NCBI GenBank assembly: GCA_002352425.1 | Contig: DEIK01000071.1 | Location: forward strand, 1 to 24,335 | From: Rhodobacteraceae bacterium UBA2776 | GTDB lineage: Bacteria > Pseudomonadota > Alphaproteobacteria > Rhodobacterales > Rhodobacteraceae | Reading direction: 5' to 3' | Length of the DNA: 24,335 nt | Shown: positions 16,087-24,126 of the stretch, in pieces | Layout: each line of letters opens with the position of its first letter | Position numbering within the stretch: the first letter of the stretch is position 1 | Notes under the pieces: model-generated | Databases searched by the model: none | The model's input: only the letters and a program-made list of their open reading frames with translations | What the model was told of the DNA's origin: nothing | Position numbers and translations under genes: made by a program

Positions 16087-17883
16087 ATGGCCCAGAAATC
16101 TTTGTATCGCGCGCATAAGGTTTTACGTCGCGACCGTGACGATGGGGCGATTCTGCTTCGCAGCGGGTATGACATGTCGGTGGTTGCAGACAAAACCACC
16201 GACTGGTTGGCGCATTTTGCGCGTGAAACACCGGACGCGGTATTTTTGGGGGAGCGCAGCGGAGACGGTTGGCGTGAGGAAACCTACGGCGCTGTGCAAC
16301 AGATTGTCAGTGCCCTTGCCACGTCCTTGATCGCGCGCGGTTTGGGGCCGGACAAGCCGATTTTGATAATATCGGGCAACAGCGTGAACCACGGGCTATT
16401 GATGCTGGCCGCGCAAATGGTCGGCGTGCCAACCGTGCCGGTGGCAGAACAATACGCCCTAATTCCGGCCGCGCATCCACAGCTTGTACATATTGCTAAC
16501 GTCACCCGACCCGCCATGGTCTATGCCGAAGACGGTGCGCGGGTTGCGACGGCTTTGGCACTGCCGGCCCTTGCAGGGGTCGAGAAGGTTTCAGCAACGA
16601 AGGCTGAAGGCATGACCAGTTTTTCAGAGCTGTTGAAAGGCGATACTGGCGTTGATTTGGAGGCCACTGTTGGGCAGATTGGCCCTGAAAGTGTGGTCAA
16701 AATCTTGATGACGTCCGGCTCGACGTCCAGCCCCAAAGGCGTCGCCACCACGCACCGGATGATGTGCGCAAATCAGGCGCAGGTCGCCGACGCGCTGCCG
16801 TTTCTAAAAACCCGCCCACCCCGCCTGATGGATTGGCTGCCGTGGAACCATGTGTTTGGCGGGTCACATAATTTCAACATGGCGCTGGCCAACGGCGGCA
16901 GTCTGCACATTGACGCGGGCAAACCCGTCAAGGCCCTGATGGGCACAACGATTGAAAACATCCTGTCGAAACCCGCCACTATTGCATTCAATGTACCGAT
17001 AGGGTTTGCCTTTTTGCGCGACGCAATGCGCGAAGACGCAGGGCTACGCAAAGCCTATTTCCACGACCTTGATATGTTGTTCTATGCGGGGGCTTCACTG
17101 CCCCAAGATATCTGGAACGACCTTTGGCAAATGGCGCTGGACGTGCGCGGTGACGTGCCGTTGTTCAATTCATCATGGGGGTTGACCGAAACGGCACCTG
17201 CGGTGTTGATCCAGCATGAACCGACAGAAATGTCCGGCGTGATTGGTGCGCCAATGACCGGCACAACGATCAAGTTAATCCCTGACGACGACATGCGGTG
17301 CGAAGTGCGCGTCAAGGGGCCGAACATCTTCAAAGGCTATCTGAATGACGCCGAAAAGACTGCCGAAGCGTTTGACGACGAGGGGTTTTTTATCACGGGC
17401 GATGCGATGAAGCTGGTGGACCCAAATGACCCCAACATGGGGCTAAAATTTGATGGCCGCATTTCTGAGGATTTCAAACTGATGTCTGGCACATGGGTGC
17501 GGGCTGGAAACTTGCGGCTGGACGTGTTGCAGGAGCTTGCACCGCTGGTTTCTGACATCGTGATCTGCGGCGCTGACCGCCAAGAGATTGGCTTGTTTAT
17601 CTTCCCATCACCAGAGTTGTTGGCGCTCAGCACTGAAGACGTAGACGGGTTGCTGACCTGCCCCAACGTCGCCGAGCAAATCCGGGACAGGCTGCAAGGG
17701 CATAAAACTGCCGGCTCGTCCGGGCGGATCAATCGGGTGGTGGTTTTGTCTGAGCAACCCTCGCTGGCGGATGGCGAAATTACCGCTAAGGGCAACCTGA
17801 ATTTCCGCAAAATACAGACCCGTCGCGCCGCTCTTTTGGATCGGCTTTATAACGATGCAGACCCTGCCACAATCATCGTCTGA
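16087..17883 (+). CDS. Feruloyl-CoA synthetase-like AMP-binding ligase
   Basis: A 598-residue adenylate-forming enzyme of the feruloyl-CoA synthetase type, expected to activate an aryl-propenoic acid (ferulate, coumarate, cinnamate or relatives) to its CoA ester. The P-loop TSGSTSSPKGVATTH is near residues 210-224, LPWNHVFGGSHNFNMAL follows, and NSSWGLTETAP is the adenine-binding region. DGRISEDFKLMSGTWVRAGNLR and the C-terminal ITAKGNLNFRKIQ (probable lysine) are family-typical. The amino-terminal YDMSVVADKTTDWLAHFA is also seen in that family. A near-perfect AAAGGAGG lies 8 nt before the ATG, stronger than its neighbours, so it may be well translated. Exact substrate is not readable. Confidence 0.85.
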   Translation: MAQKSLYRAHKVLRRDRDDGAILLRSGYDMSVVADKTTDWLAHFARETPDAVFLGERSGDGWREETYGAVQQIVSALATSLIARGLGPDKPILIISGNSVNHGLLMLAAQMVGVPTVPVAEQYALIPAAHPQLVHIANVTRPAMVYAEDGARVATALALPALAGVEKVSATKAEGMTSFSELLKGDTGVDLEATVGQIGPESVVKILMTSGSTSSPKGVATTHRMMCANQAQVADALPFLKTRPPRLMDWLPWNHVFGGSHNFNMALANGGSLHIDAGKPVKALMGTTIENILSKPATIAFNVPIGFAFLRDAMREDAGLRKAYFHDLDMLFYAGASLPQDIWNDLWQMALDVRGDVPLFNSSWGLTETAPAVLIQHEPTEMSGVIGAPMTGTTIKLIPDDDMRCEVRVKGPNIFKGYLNDAEKTAEAFDDEGFFITGDAMKLVDPNDPNMGLKFDGRISEDFKLMSGTWVRAGNLRLDVLQELAPLVSDIVICGADRQEIGLFIFPSPELLALSTEDVDGLLTCPNVAEQIRDRLQGHKTAGSSGRINRVVVLSEQPSLADGEITAKGNLNFRKIQTRRAALLDRLYNDADPATIIV

Positions 17884-17897
17884 GAAAAGGAAACAAC

Positions 17898-19094
17898 ATG
17901 CACGGATATATCCCCTACGGTGCCTATTGGTCGACACCTTTTGCCCGTTGGCAAGGTAAACTGGCGCACCTGAATTCCATCGAATTCGCGGCCCATGTGG
18001 CCAAGGCAGAACTGGCGCGGCGTGATATTTCGCCCGAGATGTTCGACACCATCACCTATGGCCAAACCGTGATCCAGCCCGGCAGCTTTTACGCAGCCCC
18101 CTGGTTCGCCGCCCTGATTGGCGCTGAAAACCTGCCCGCAGCATTGGTCAACCAAGCCTGCGCCACTGGCCCACGTTTGCTGGCCAACGCAATCGGCGAT
18201 ATGTCCTTGGGCATGGGTGCGACGGCGTTGATTGCGTCGGGGGATCGCACGTCAAACGGTGCGCATGTTTACTATCCAGTACCTGATGGCAGCGGCGGCA
18301 CGGGCGTTTCGGAAAACTGGGTTGTGGACAGTTTCATGTTTGATCCATGGGCCAAGGGCGCGATGGTGACGACGGCGGACAACGTGGCCAAACGATTTGG
18401 CATCGAAACCGCCGAGCAGCATGAACTGGTGATCCGGCGTAACAGCCAGTACCAAGACGCATTGGCCAACGACCGTGCGTTTCAAAAACGCTATATGCCT
18501 GCAGAACTTGAAGTGCCAGATGCGCGCTTTCGCAAGGTTGTCGGGACAATGAATTGTGACGAAGGCGTCGAGCCGGTGAACCCCGACAAAATGGCCACAC
18601 TGCGTCCGGTTGTTCCTGGCGGCACCGTGACCTTTGCCGGACAAACCCACCCCGCAGACGGCAATGCCGCGATGGTCGTGACCGCAACGCCAGAGCGCGC
18701 AACCGAGATCAGTGGTGCGGGCAAGCCCCTCATTGAAATACTGGCCTTTGGCAACGCGCGCGAAGAAAAGGGCTTTATGCCCGCAGCACCCATCAAGGCT
18801 GCAGCAACCGCGTTGGCGCGGGCTGGGCTGGCGATTGGCGACATTGATGCGATCAAATCCCACAACCCATTTGCGGTAAACGACATCGCCTTCGCACGCG
18901 CATTCGAGATCGACTGGGCCGACATAAACAATTATGGATCCTCATTGATCTGGGGGCATCCGCAAGGGCCAACAGGTCTACGCGGCATGATCGAATTGAT
19001 CGAAGAGCTGGCCCTGCGCGGTGGTGGAACTGGATTGTTTCAAGGCTGTGCCGCCGGCGATTCCGCCATGGCAGTGGTTTTACGCGTGTCGTAA
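17898..19094 (+). CDS. Thiolase-family protein (SCP2-thiolase-like, HNPF variant)
   Basis: A 398-residue thiolase expected to cleave a 3-oxoacyl-CoA with CoA. The nucleophile is C88 in NQACATG. H354 in WGHPQGPTG and C384 in FQGCAAGD complete the classical Cys-His-Cys set, so the enzyme looks active. The usual NEAF loop is replaced by SHNPFAVND (H322), reminiscent of the HDCF loop of SCP2-type thiolases, which suggests an unusual acyl substrate. It ends operon 3, 14 bp after the ligase. The likely reaction is 3-oxo-3-arylpropanoyl-CoA to aroyl-CoA plus acetyl-CoA. It might also replace the dead 3-oxoadipyl-CoA thiolase at the left of the window. Confidence 0.85.
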   Translation: MHGYIPYGAYWSTPFARWQGKLAHLNSIEFAAHVAKAELARRDISPEMFDTITYGQTVIQPGSFYAAPWFAALIGAENLPAALVNQACATGPRLLANAIGDMSLGMGATALIASGDRTSNGAHVYYPVPDGSGGTGVSENWVVDSFMFDPWAKGAMVTTADNVAKRFGIETAEQHELVIRRNSQYQDALANDRAFQKRYMPAELEVPDARFRKVVGTMNCDEGVEPVNPDKMATLRPVVPGGTVTFAGQTHPADGNAAMVVTATPERATEISGAGKPLIEILAFGNAREEKGFMPAAPIKAAATALARAGLAIGDIDAIKSHNPFAVNDIAFARAFEIDWADINNYGSSLIWGHPQGPTGLRGMIELIEELALRGGGTGLFQGCAAGDSAMAVVLRVS

Positions 19095-19104
19095 CGACAC
19101 GTGT
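19082..19104 (+). terminator. Hairpin with the thiolase stop codon near its apex
   Basis: Arms 19082-19091 and 19095-19104 pair over 10 bp (one G-T) around the 3-nt loop TAA. The inner part contains the perfect palindrome CGACACGTGTCG (19095-19106) on its right side. The thiolase stop codon TAA is the loop itself. No T tract follows. It separates two convergent genes and may end operon 3 transcripts or act as an mRNA 3' structure. Confidence 0.45.
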
Positions 19105-19153
19105 CGACAGAACGGTGATGTCACATAAACTTTGTGGCGTTGCCGGCAGTTCC

Positions 19154-21472
19154 CTAAAAGCGGAGTGATATCCGTTTGCCCTTGGCGCGTGAACAGCAGG
19201 TCATCATCCGATCGCCCGTTTGGCGCTCGGCTTGGGTTAGAACTTTGTCTCGATGATCAATTTGCCCATCGGACACCTTCGCTTCGCAACTCCCGCAAAG
19301 CCCTTCGCGGCAGTCACTCGGAACATCAATACCTGCTTCTATAAGCGCATCCAGGATAGTTTGATCGGCACGGACCGTTACATCGCGGACGGAATCTGAA
19401 AGGTGGACCGTAAATTCGTGTTCTCTTTCTGGATCAAGTGTGATGTCCGCCGCCGAGAAGCTTTCAAAGGTGAGCCACCCTTCGGGCCCATCCGCGGCAA
19501 GACTGTCCAAGGCATTCAATAGACGCTCAGGACCGCAAGCATAAATCCTACCTGTTTTCGCAAAATTCCCAACCAGTTTTGACAGGTTCATCCGATTTCC
19601 ATCAGCACCAACATAAACCTTGAGCGCCTCGCTGTGATCACCCGCAGCACGATCCAGCATCGCCATGCCTTCACGGGTTTTTCCAGCGTAATGGATGGTA
19701 TAACGCTTGCCCAATGCCTTGAGGCGATCTGCCATCGTGAGGATCGGGGTGATACCAATACCCCCCGCGATCAAAAGATATTCATCACCCGTTTCATCAA
19801 GGCGGAAGTGGTTGCGAGGCCCCGCTGCGTAAAGGATATCACCGGTTTTGAGGGTCTCGTGGAAATGTTGAGACCCGCCGCGCCCGGCATCTTCACGTAG
19901 TATTGCAACCCGGAATGCGCCTGCTTCGTCCGGCGTGCCGCATAAGGAATATTTGCGTGTTATATCACCCGAAAACAAATCAATATGCGCCCCTGCGCTC
20001 CAATCTGGCAAGGGTTGGCCTTGGGAATCATGCAGCAGTAGGTGCAGGATATTCCCTTGCGCAACCACGGCTTCTTTCACTGTCAACCGTCTCCGGATTT
20101 CGGATTTGGCTGGTGGGCCAACCGGGAAGTTCTGAACCGCTTCTAGAACTGAGGCATCTTGGTTTTCTGGGTTTTCGCGCGGGTCCCATTCTACGAGCAA
20201 TTCACGCGGCCCCCGAAAAGATGTGTTTGGAACATAGTCGAAAGCTTGGGCGGCCAATTTCAGATGAGGTAATCGTCGCGTTAGTTCCTCCAGAAAGATA
20301 CGCATTTCAAGGCGCGCGATGTTCTTACCCATGCATTGATGCGCGCCATACCCAAAGGTCAGATGGTCGGATGCATTGTCACGATAAAGATCAAGGTCGT
20401 CGGGGTTTTCAAAGGCTCTCTCGTCATGGTTTGCCGAAGCTTGCACGATGAGCAATTTGGCACCTTCGGGTATAGGGACGCCACCCACAGTGGTGGTTTG
20501 GGTTGTGATGCGCCGCCACGCAACGACAGAACCGGCAAACCGCAAACATTCTTCAACGGCGTTTGGAATGAGCCCGGGGTTCGCAACCAACTCGGCCCAT
20601 GCTGTTTCATTTTTCAAGAGCGTCATAACGGCGTTGGCAGATGCATGCGCAGTGGTCTCATGGGCCGCCACAAGGATCGCCATCATCATAGATTGCAGGT
20701 AGCTGTCTGTAACAATGTCAGGGTGCAATGCGTTCTGTCGGATGCTGTCATACATCCACCCTTTACCGTCCGGTTCGGCGCGCATTTTGTCCAGGACGTT
20801 GCCAGATGCTTGCCAGAAACGCCCGACAGAGTCGGCGACGTGTAATTGCTCTTCAGGACGTGGTCGCCCCCAGGTGTTGACGGTATGAGCCACTGAAAAT
20901 GACTTTAATTCAGCAATGTCACTTGCCTCCACGCCCAAGAAATGAAGAGCGACCTCCATAGGGATCTCCCAGAACATCTCGGCCACAAGGTCAGCATTTC
21001 CCCGGTCTATAAACCGGTCGATGCTTTGCCGGGTGAGCCGTCGTATCATGGGTGTTTGTGCGTCTAATTGATCGGGCAAAAAAGCGTCCATCAATAGGCG
21101 CCGCCGGTTCATGTGATCTGGTTCGTCCTCATTCACCATGGTGCGGTTCATTGCATACCCATAGGACTTTAGAATTTCGCTTGCTTCGTCTGGGGCGGAG
21201 GATATTTTTTCAAGCGCAATGGCTGGCGAAAACGTAATGGGATCGCGAAAAACGCCTTTAACGTCTTCATATCGGCTCACGACCCAATAGCCCAGTTTTT
21301 CGCTATAGAACACGGGCTCTTTTTCGCGCGACCACCGCAAGGCCTCTGCTGGGTCCAGTTGATAGGCTGCATCGAAGGGATCAAACTCGGTGGCTTGTTT
21401 TGAAAAAGGGCAACCAGAGACACCCGTGTCCGTGCTTTTTTCCGCGCGTATAGAATTTTGATCATCGGTCAT
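19154..21472 (-). CDS. Self-sufficient cytochrome P450 fused to a phthalate-type reductase (CYP116B-like)
   Basis: A 772-residue single-chain monooxygenase with the CYP116B layout. The P450 domain (about 1-430) has the I-helix AAHETTAHA (E272, T273), the ExxR-like EECLR, and the heme loop FGYGAHQCMG with C380. The phthalate-oxygenase-reductase part has RKYSL (506-510) for FMN, GGIGITPI (570-577) for NAD(P)H, and a C-terminal plant-type [2Fe-2S] domain with C721, C726, C729 and C759. Length matches P450RhF and relatives. All cofactor residues are intact. Known members oxidise aromatic, alkoxy-aromatic or thiocarbamate compounds; the substrate here is unknown. It converges on operon 3 and is transcribed alone. 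An IS66 remnant lies about 90 bp upstream of its start. Confidence 0.93.
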   Translation of the reverse strand: MTDDQNSIRAEKSTDTGVSGCPFSKQATEFDPFDAAYQLDPAEALRWSREKEPVFYSEKLGYWVVSRYEDVKGVFRDPITFSPAIALEKISSAPDEASEILKSYGYAMNRTMVNEDEPDHMNRRRLLMDAFLPDQLDAQTPMIRRLTRQSIDRFIDRGNADLVAEMFWEIPMEVALHFLGVEASDIAELKSFSVAHTVNTWGRPRPEEQLHVADSVGRFWQASGNVLDKMRAEPDGKGWMYDSIRQNALHPDIVTDSYLQSMMMAILVAAHETTAHASANAVMTLLKNETAWAELVANPGLIPNAVEECLRFAGSVVAWRRITTQTTTVGGVPIPEGAKLLIVQASANHDERAFENPDDLDLYRDNASDHLTFGYGAHQCMGKNIARLEMRIFLEELTRRLPHLKLAAQAFDYVPNTSFRGPRELLVEWDPRENPENQDASVLEAVQNFPVGPPAKSEIRRRLTVKEAVVAQGNILHLLLHDSQGQPLPDWSAGAHIDLFSGDITRKYSLCGTPDEAGAFRVAILREDAGRGGSQHFHETLKTGDILYAAGPRNHFRLDETGDEYLLIAGGIGITPILTMADRLKALGKRYTIHYAGKTREGMAMLDRAAGDHSEALKVYVGADGNRMNLSKLVGNFAKTGRIYACGPERLLNALDSLAADGPEGWLTFESFSAADITLDPEREHEFTVHLSDSVRDVTVRADQTILDALIEAGIDVPSDCREGLCGSCEAKVSDGQIDHRDKVLTQAERQTGDRMMTCCSRAKGKRISLRF

Positions 21473-21560
21473 TTGTTCGGTTCCCAGTCAATTTGGTATG
21501 CTGTTTTCAAGGTTGGAAACACCTTAGCATGCTGTCTGGTTTTGCGAGACCACTTTAGTT

Positions 21561-22053
21561 GATATCTTGCAGGGCTTTGAAGGCATTCTGCAAGTGGATA
21601 GCTATGCCGGTTACAATCGTGTGCTTGATCCTAAAACCGATACGCCAGCAAAAATCCGCGCCAAGGATCGCGGGGTTCAAAATCTGGTTGGATCACGCCA
21701 GAGCGCTGGTCTCGGCGAAATCCCCAACGGGAGCGGCACTCAAGTACATTGCTAAATACTGGGACGGCCTAATCCTGTTTCTGACTGACGGGCGCATCGA
21801 GATGGACAGCAATGCTGTGGAACGCACGGTCCGCCCCATCGCATTAAACCGCAAAAATGCGCTCTTCGCAGGCCATGATGCGGGCGCACAAAACTGGGCC
21901 ATGCTTGCGTCCCTCATTGAAACCTGCAAACTCAATGAAATCGAGCCGCACAGCTACCTGACCGGTGTCCTCACCGCAATTGTCAACGGACACAAGCAAA
22001 AGCGTATCGATCAACTGCTACCGTGGAACTTCAAAGCCTGAAGTAACGCTTAC
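21561..22053 (+). mobile_element. Degenerate IS66-family insertion sequence, right end only
   Basis: The transposase tail is followed by gtaacgcttac (22043-22053), which on the other strand begins GTAAGCG like IS66-family terminal repeats, so the right end is probably retained. No matching left end is visible between 21473 and 21560. The two accessory IS66 genes are absent. Confidence 0.7.
21567..22041 (+). pseudogene. IS66-family transposase (TnpC) C-terminal remnant, frameshifted and internally deleted
   Basis: The first frame reads LQGFEGILQVDSYAGYNRVL, a conserved part of the IS66 DDE domain including an aspartate. It then breaks, and a second frame resumes with IRQQKSAP and runs through DGRIEMDSNAVERTVRPIA, LNRKNALFAGHDAGAQNWA, SLIETCKLNEIEPHSYL and INGHKQKRIDQLLPWNF-like text to the family's normal end. 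Roughly 100 residues between the two blocks, and everything upstream of the first, are missing. It cannot make a working transposase. It lies between the P450 promoter region and the decayed right-hand genes. Confidence 0.9.
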
Positions 22054-22171
22054 TGTTCGGCAAAAATCACACTCGGTTGATCATGTTGACCGGCGGTGCC
22101 AGCGAACGGCACATATGATCATATCGGGCGGCCCAGCAGCGTATGGCTTGTATGATCTCAGGCCGTATTGC

Positions 22172-22824
22172 TCACATCCTACTGTCACGGCGCGTGCCGT
22201 TTGGCTCGGGCGCCAAACCGATCGAATTTTGAACTGACATATGGGTGTATTTCCGGCGGATTGACAGTTCTGTCGTTCCTTCTGCTTCATGTGGATAGTC
22301 TTTGATCTCATTGTAGTAACCCGTCAAAGCACCGGAAAAGCTAACAGAGGCATCTTCGATGTTGCTGCCAAGAGGGTCAAAAGGCACATCATGAAGATCG
22401 CTCATTGCTTGATCGTGCATGATTTTCAGGGCCACAAACTGCAGGCCATGTTCCGCTTCCCAATTGAATGATTTCCAATGGGATGCCGAGCGACCCGTAG
22501 TTGTAAATGTCTCAGATAATTGACTGCCATCAAATTTGGGCGACTTGCGCGAACGCGAGCCCCACATTGTGGTCCAATCCCCTAAAGGGAGGCCCCATTT
22601 GCCTCCTCAGTGCTATCTTTATAACGATGCTCCAAAAGATCCACGTTGCTATGCTAGGAATCGATGTTGTCTGTGCCAACATGGGCACGAGAGTTTCCAG
22701 TTCCATCAAAGAAAATTCCGACCCTGATCAGATCACAGCCAGCGGTGGTGGAATCAGCCGAACACGTGCCGGCCTCTTCGGCAGCCGCCGCGCTTGTAGA
22801 CAGTGCTGAACCTGGTGTTGTCAT
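22172..22824 (-). pseudogene. DUF2235 (Tle1-like phospholipase effector family) pseudogene
   Basis: From ATG at 22824, with AAGGA upstream, a 56-residue ORF reads through IRVGIFFDGTGNSRAHVG, the hallmark N-terminal motif of DUF2235, then stops at TAG (22654-22656). The same frame goes on with HSNVDLLEHRYKDSTEE, which fits the family, so the TAG looks like a point nonsense mutation, probably from tryptophan. After a further break a different frame (to 22172) carries KIMHDQAMSDLHDVPFDPLG and LSIRRKYTHMSVQNS, resembling the family's C-terminal end. The central region with the GxSxG lipase nucleophile is missing. DUF2235 proteins include type VI secretion phospholipase effectors; that role for the ancestor is inference. 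Confidence 0.7.
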
Positions 22825-23461
22825 TCTCGTTTTCCTTTGCGCAGCGCGGCGTTGGTAAGCTGTTAGATTTCAACCAGCGTTCACGTTTCTCCATGGCACT
22901 TGCCATAGAGATATCATCGGACATCGCTCGCGTCAAAACGCCGCCTTCGGATGGATCTTCGCCCAACAGATCTGCACAAAGCTTAAAAAGAACCACAGGT
23001 ATATCCATTTCCGGCGTGATGTCATCCATGCGGTTCAATCCAACAAGCCGCCAGCCCTCGGGGTGCGGCGTTGTCACGGTAATATCTGCACCAGGGCCAA
23101 CCACGATTTTTAAGGAAGCATGGATTGCGTCCTCACCGAATGTCGAAAGCCTGCGCGCGTCCAGTTCGAAGCTTTTTCCGTAAAACTTTTCGTTGATAAT
23201 ATCGTACCACATCATCTGAACGGACAGGTTTGCACCGAATGTACTTTGATAATATAGACCACCGGTTTGAGATCTACCACGTATGGAGGACTCTAGAATT
23301 GCGACGCCATTCAAAATGCCGCGCATTGCTGCCGGATAGGCCGTGCTCGATCGAATAGCAATCGACAATGCTGTCGGGCGGTTTTTGGAAAAGCCAAATG
23401 TCACACCAGCTCCAATGATGAGGATCAACGCCAATAAAGCCAATCCAATCCCGTATTTCAC
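22754..23461 (-). CDS. Uncharacterised membrane-anchored protein beside the DUF2235 remnant
   Basis: A 235-residue ORF starting at GTG one base after the preceding stop, so translation is probably coupled. Residues 2-24 (KYGIGLALLALILIIGAG and onward) form one N-terminal membrane anchor or uncleaved signal; no lipobox cysteine follows. The remainder is a soluble, probably periplasmic domain with recognisable text such as YGKSFELDARRLSTFGEDA and GWRLVGLNRMDDITPEMD, which I do not recognise. Its last 23 codons overlap the DUF2235 start, and the tail is basic and odd (KRGGCRRGRHVFG), so the native stop may have been lost. By position it could be an immunity or accessory protein of the effector; this is a guess from context only. 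Confidence 0.55.
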   Translation of the reverse strand: MKYGIGLALLALILIIGAGVTFGFSKNRPTALSIAIRSSTAYPAAMRGILNGVAILESSIRGRSQTGGLYYQSTFGANLSVQMMWYDIINEKFYGKSFELDARRLSTFGEDAIHASLKIVVGPGADITVTTPHPEGWRLVGLNRMDDITPEMDIPVVLFKLCADLLGEDPSEGGVLTRAMSDDISMASAMEKRERWLKSNSLPTPRCAKENENDNTRFSTVYKRGGCRRGRHVFG

Positions 23462-23462
23462 G

Positions 23463-23666
23463 TCACTCCCAATCTGCAGTCTTTTTCGCCTCGGTCCTGC
23501 GATGTTCCTGAGCCTCTAGAAAAAATTCAATGTTCATGATCGCTTCATAGGGCACCTTTGCTGATGCAATGATAGCTTTCACAGCTCCGTTTGCATAGCT
23601 GTCAATGAATTCCGGTCCCAAAAGAACCTCCCAAACCATGAGCTTGGTCAGGTATCCCGTTGCCAA
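23463..23666 (-). CDS. Short hypothetical ORF, possibly the C-terminal part of the upstream ORF
   Basis: Up to 67 residues from a TTG at 23666, or 59 from the ATG at 23642. The start region (LATGYLTKLMVWEVLLGPEF) is hydrophobic and the end is charged (EAQEHRRTEAKKTADWE). It overlaps the preceding ORF by 19 bp at a run of four T on the coding strand. A one-base backward slip there joins the two into a continuous hydrophobic segment (FFAAGFLATGYLTKLMVWEV) that reads like a membrane helix. I therefore suspect one interrupted gene rather than two. Confidence 0.45.
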   Translation of the reverse strand: MATGYLTKLMVWEVLLGPEFIDSYANGAVKAIIASAKVPYEAIMNIEFFLEAQEHRRTEAKKTADWE

Positions 23667-24061
23667 AAGCCCGCTGCAAAGAAACCATCCCGCTTGAGGC
23701 GTAGACTGGACCGGACGTCTTTATCAGTCAGATCCGTCTGCCCTGCGACATGTTTTTGTGTGACACGGATCAGTTCTTCGTATTGCTGCACCCGGCGGAC
23801 CTGTCGAATGGTGTTGTGGGCCGCTTTGGTCAGAACCGGGCGCGCGACCGGCGACGTAGTGCCCGGCACCCTACTCAGGCGGGCTTGAATTTCTGAATTC
23901 AGAAGCAAAACTTCGATTTTTCTTTCACCATCAGGAAAAACCGGGCCTACAGGGTTTGCACCTGTATTCGGTTGGCTGGATGGATTTTCTATATCGCAAA
24001 TGCCAATTTCCCCGAGCTGTACGCAAGGATTGATGCGCCTAATCCTATTTCCAACCTCCAA
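23648..24061 (-). CDS. Hypothetical ORF without clear start, likely the N-terminal part of a frameshifted gene
   Basis: A 137-residue frame whose only upstream start is a TTG without a ribosome-binding site. It contains INPCVQLGEIGICDIENPSS, a proline-rich stretch and RQVRRVQQYEELIRVTQKHV, then LRLKRDGFFAAG leading into a hydrophobic segment cut short by a stop. Another ATG at 24114 opens a frame (MNEEGRYLKIKTAFRQHF) that would join this one by a one-base slip at a run of five T (24060-24064 on the other strand). Both suspected breaks are at T runs and in the same direction. I do not recognise the protein. Confidence 0.4.
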   Translation of the reverse strand: MEVGNRIRRINPCVQLGEIGICDIENPSSQPNTGANPVGPVFPDGERKIEVLLLNSEIQARLSRVPGTTSPVARPVLTKAAHNTIRQVRRVQQYEELIRVTQKHVAGQTDLTDKDVRSSLRLKRDGFFAAGFWQRDT

Positions 24062-24126
24062 AAATGCTGCCTAAATGCAGTTTTTATTTTGAGATATCTT
24101 CCTTCTTCATTCATTTTTCTAACCGG

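Noticed and set aside
21526..21533. Palindrome AGCATGCT and a short inverted repeat upstream of the P450 gene
   Set aside because: Too short and unrepeated to claim an operator.
21561..22053. The IS66 remnant as an active element
   Set aside because: Frameshift, internal deletion, no left end and no accessory genes.
22113..22124. Perfect palindrome ATATGATCATAT
   Set aside because: A single short AT-rich palindrome beside the IS remnant with no repeat copy or nearby gene start; could be chance.
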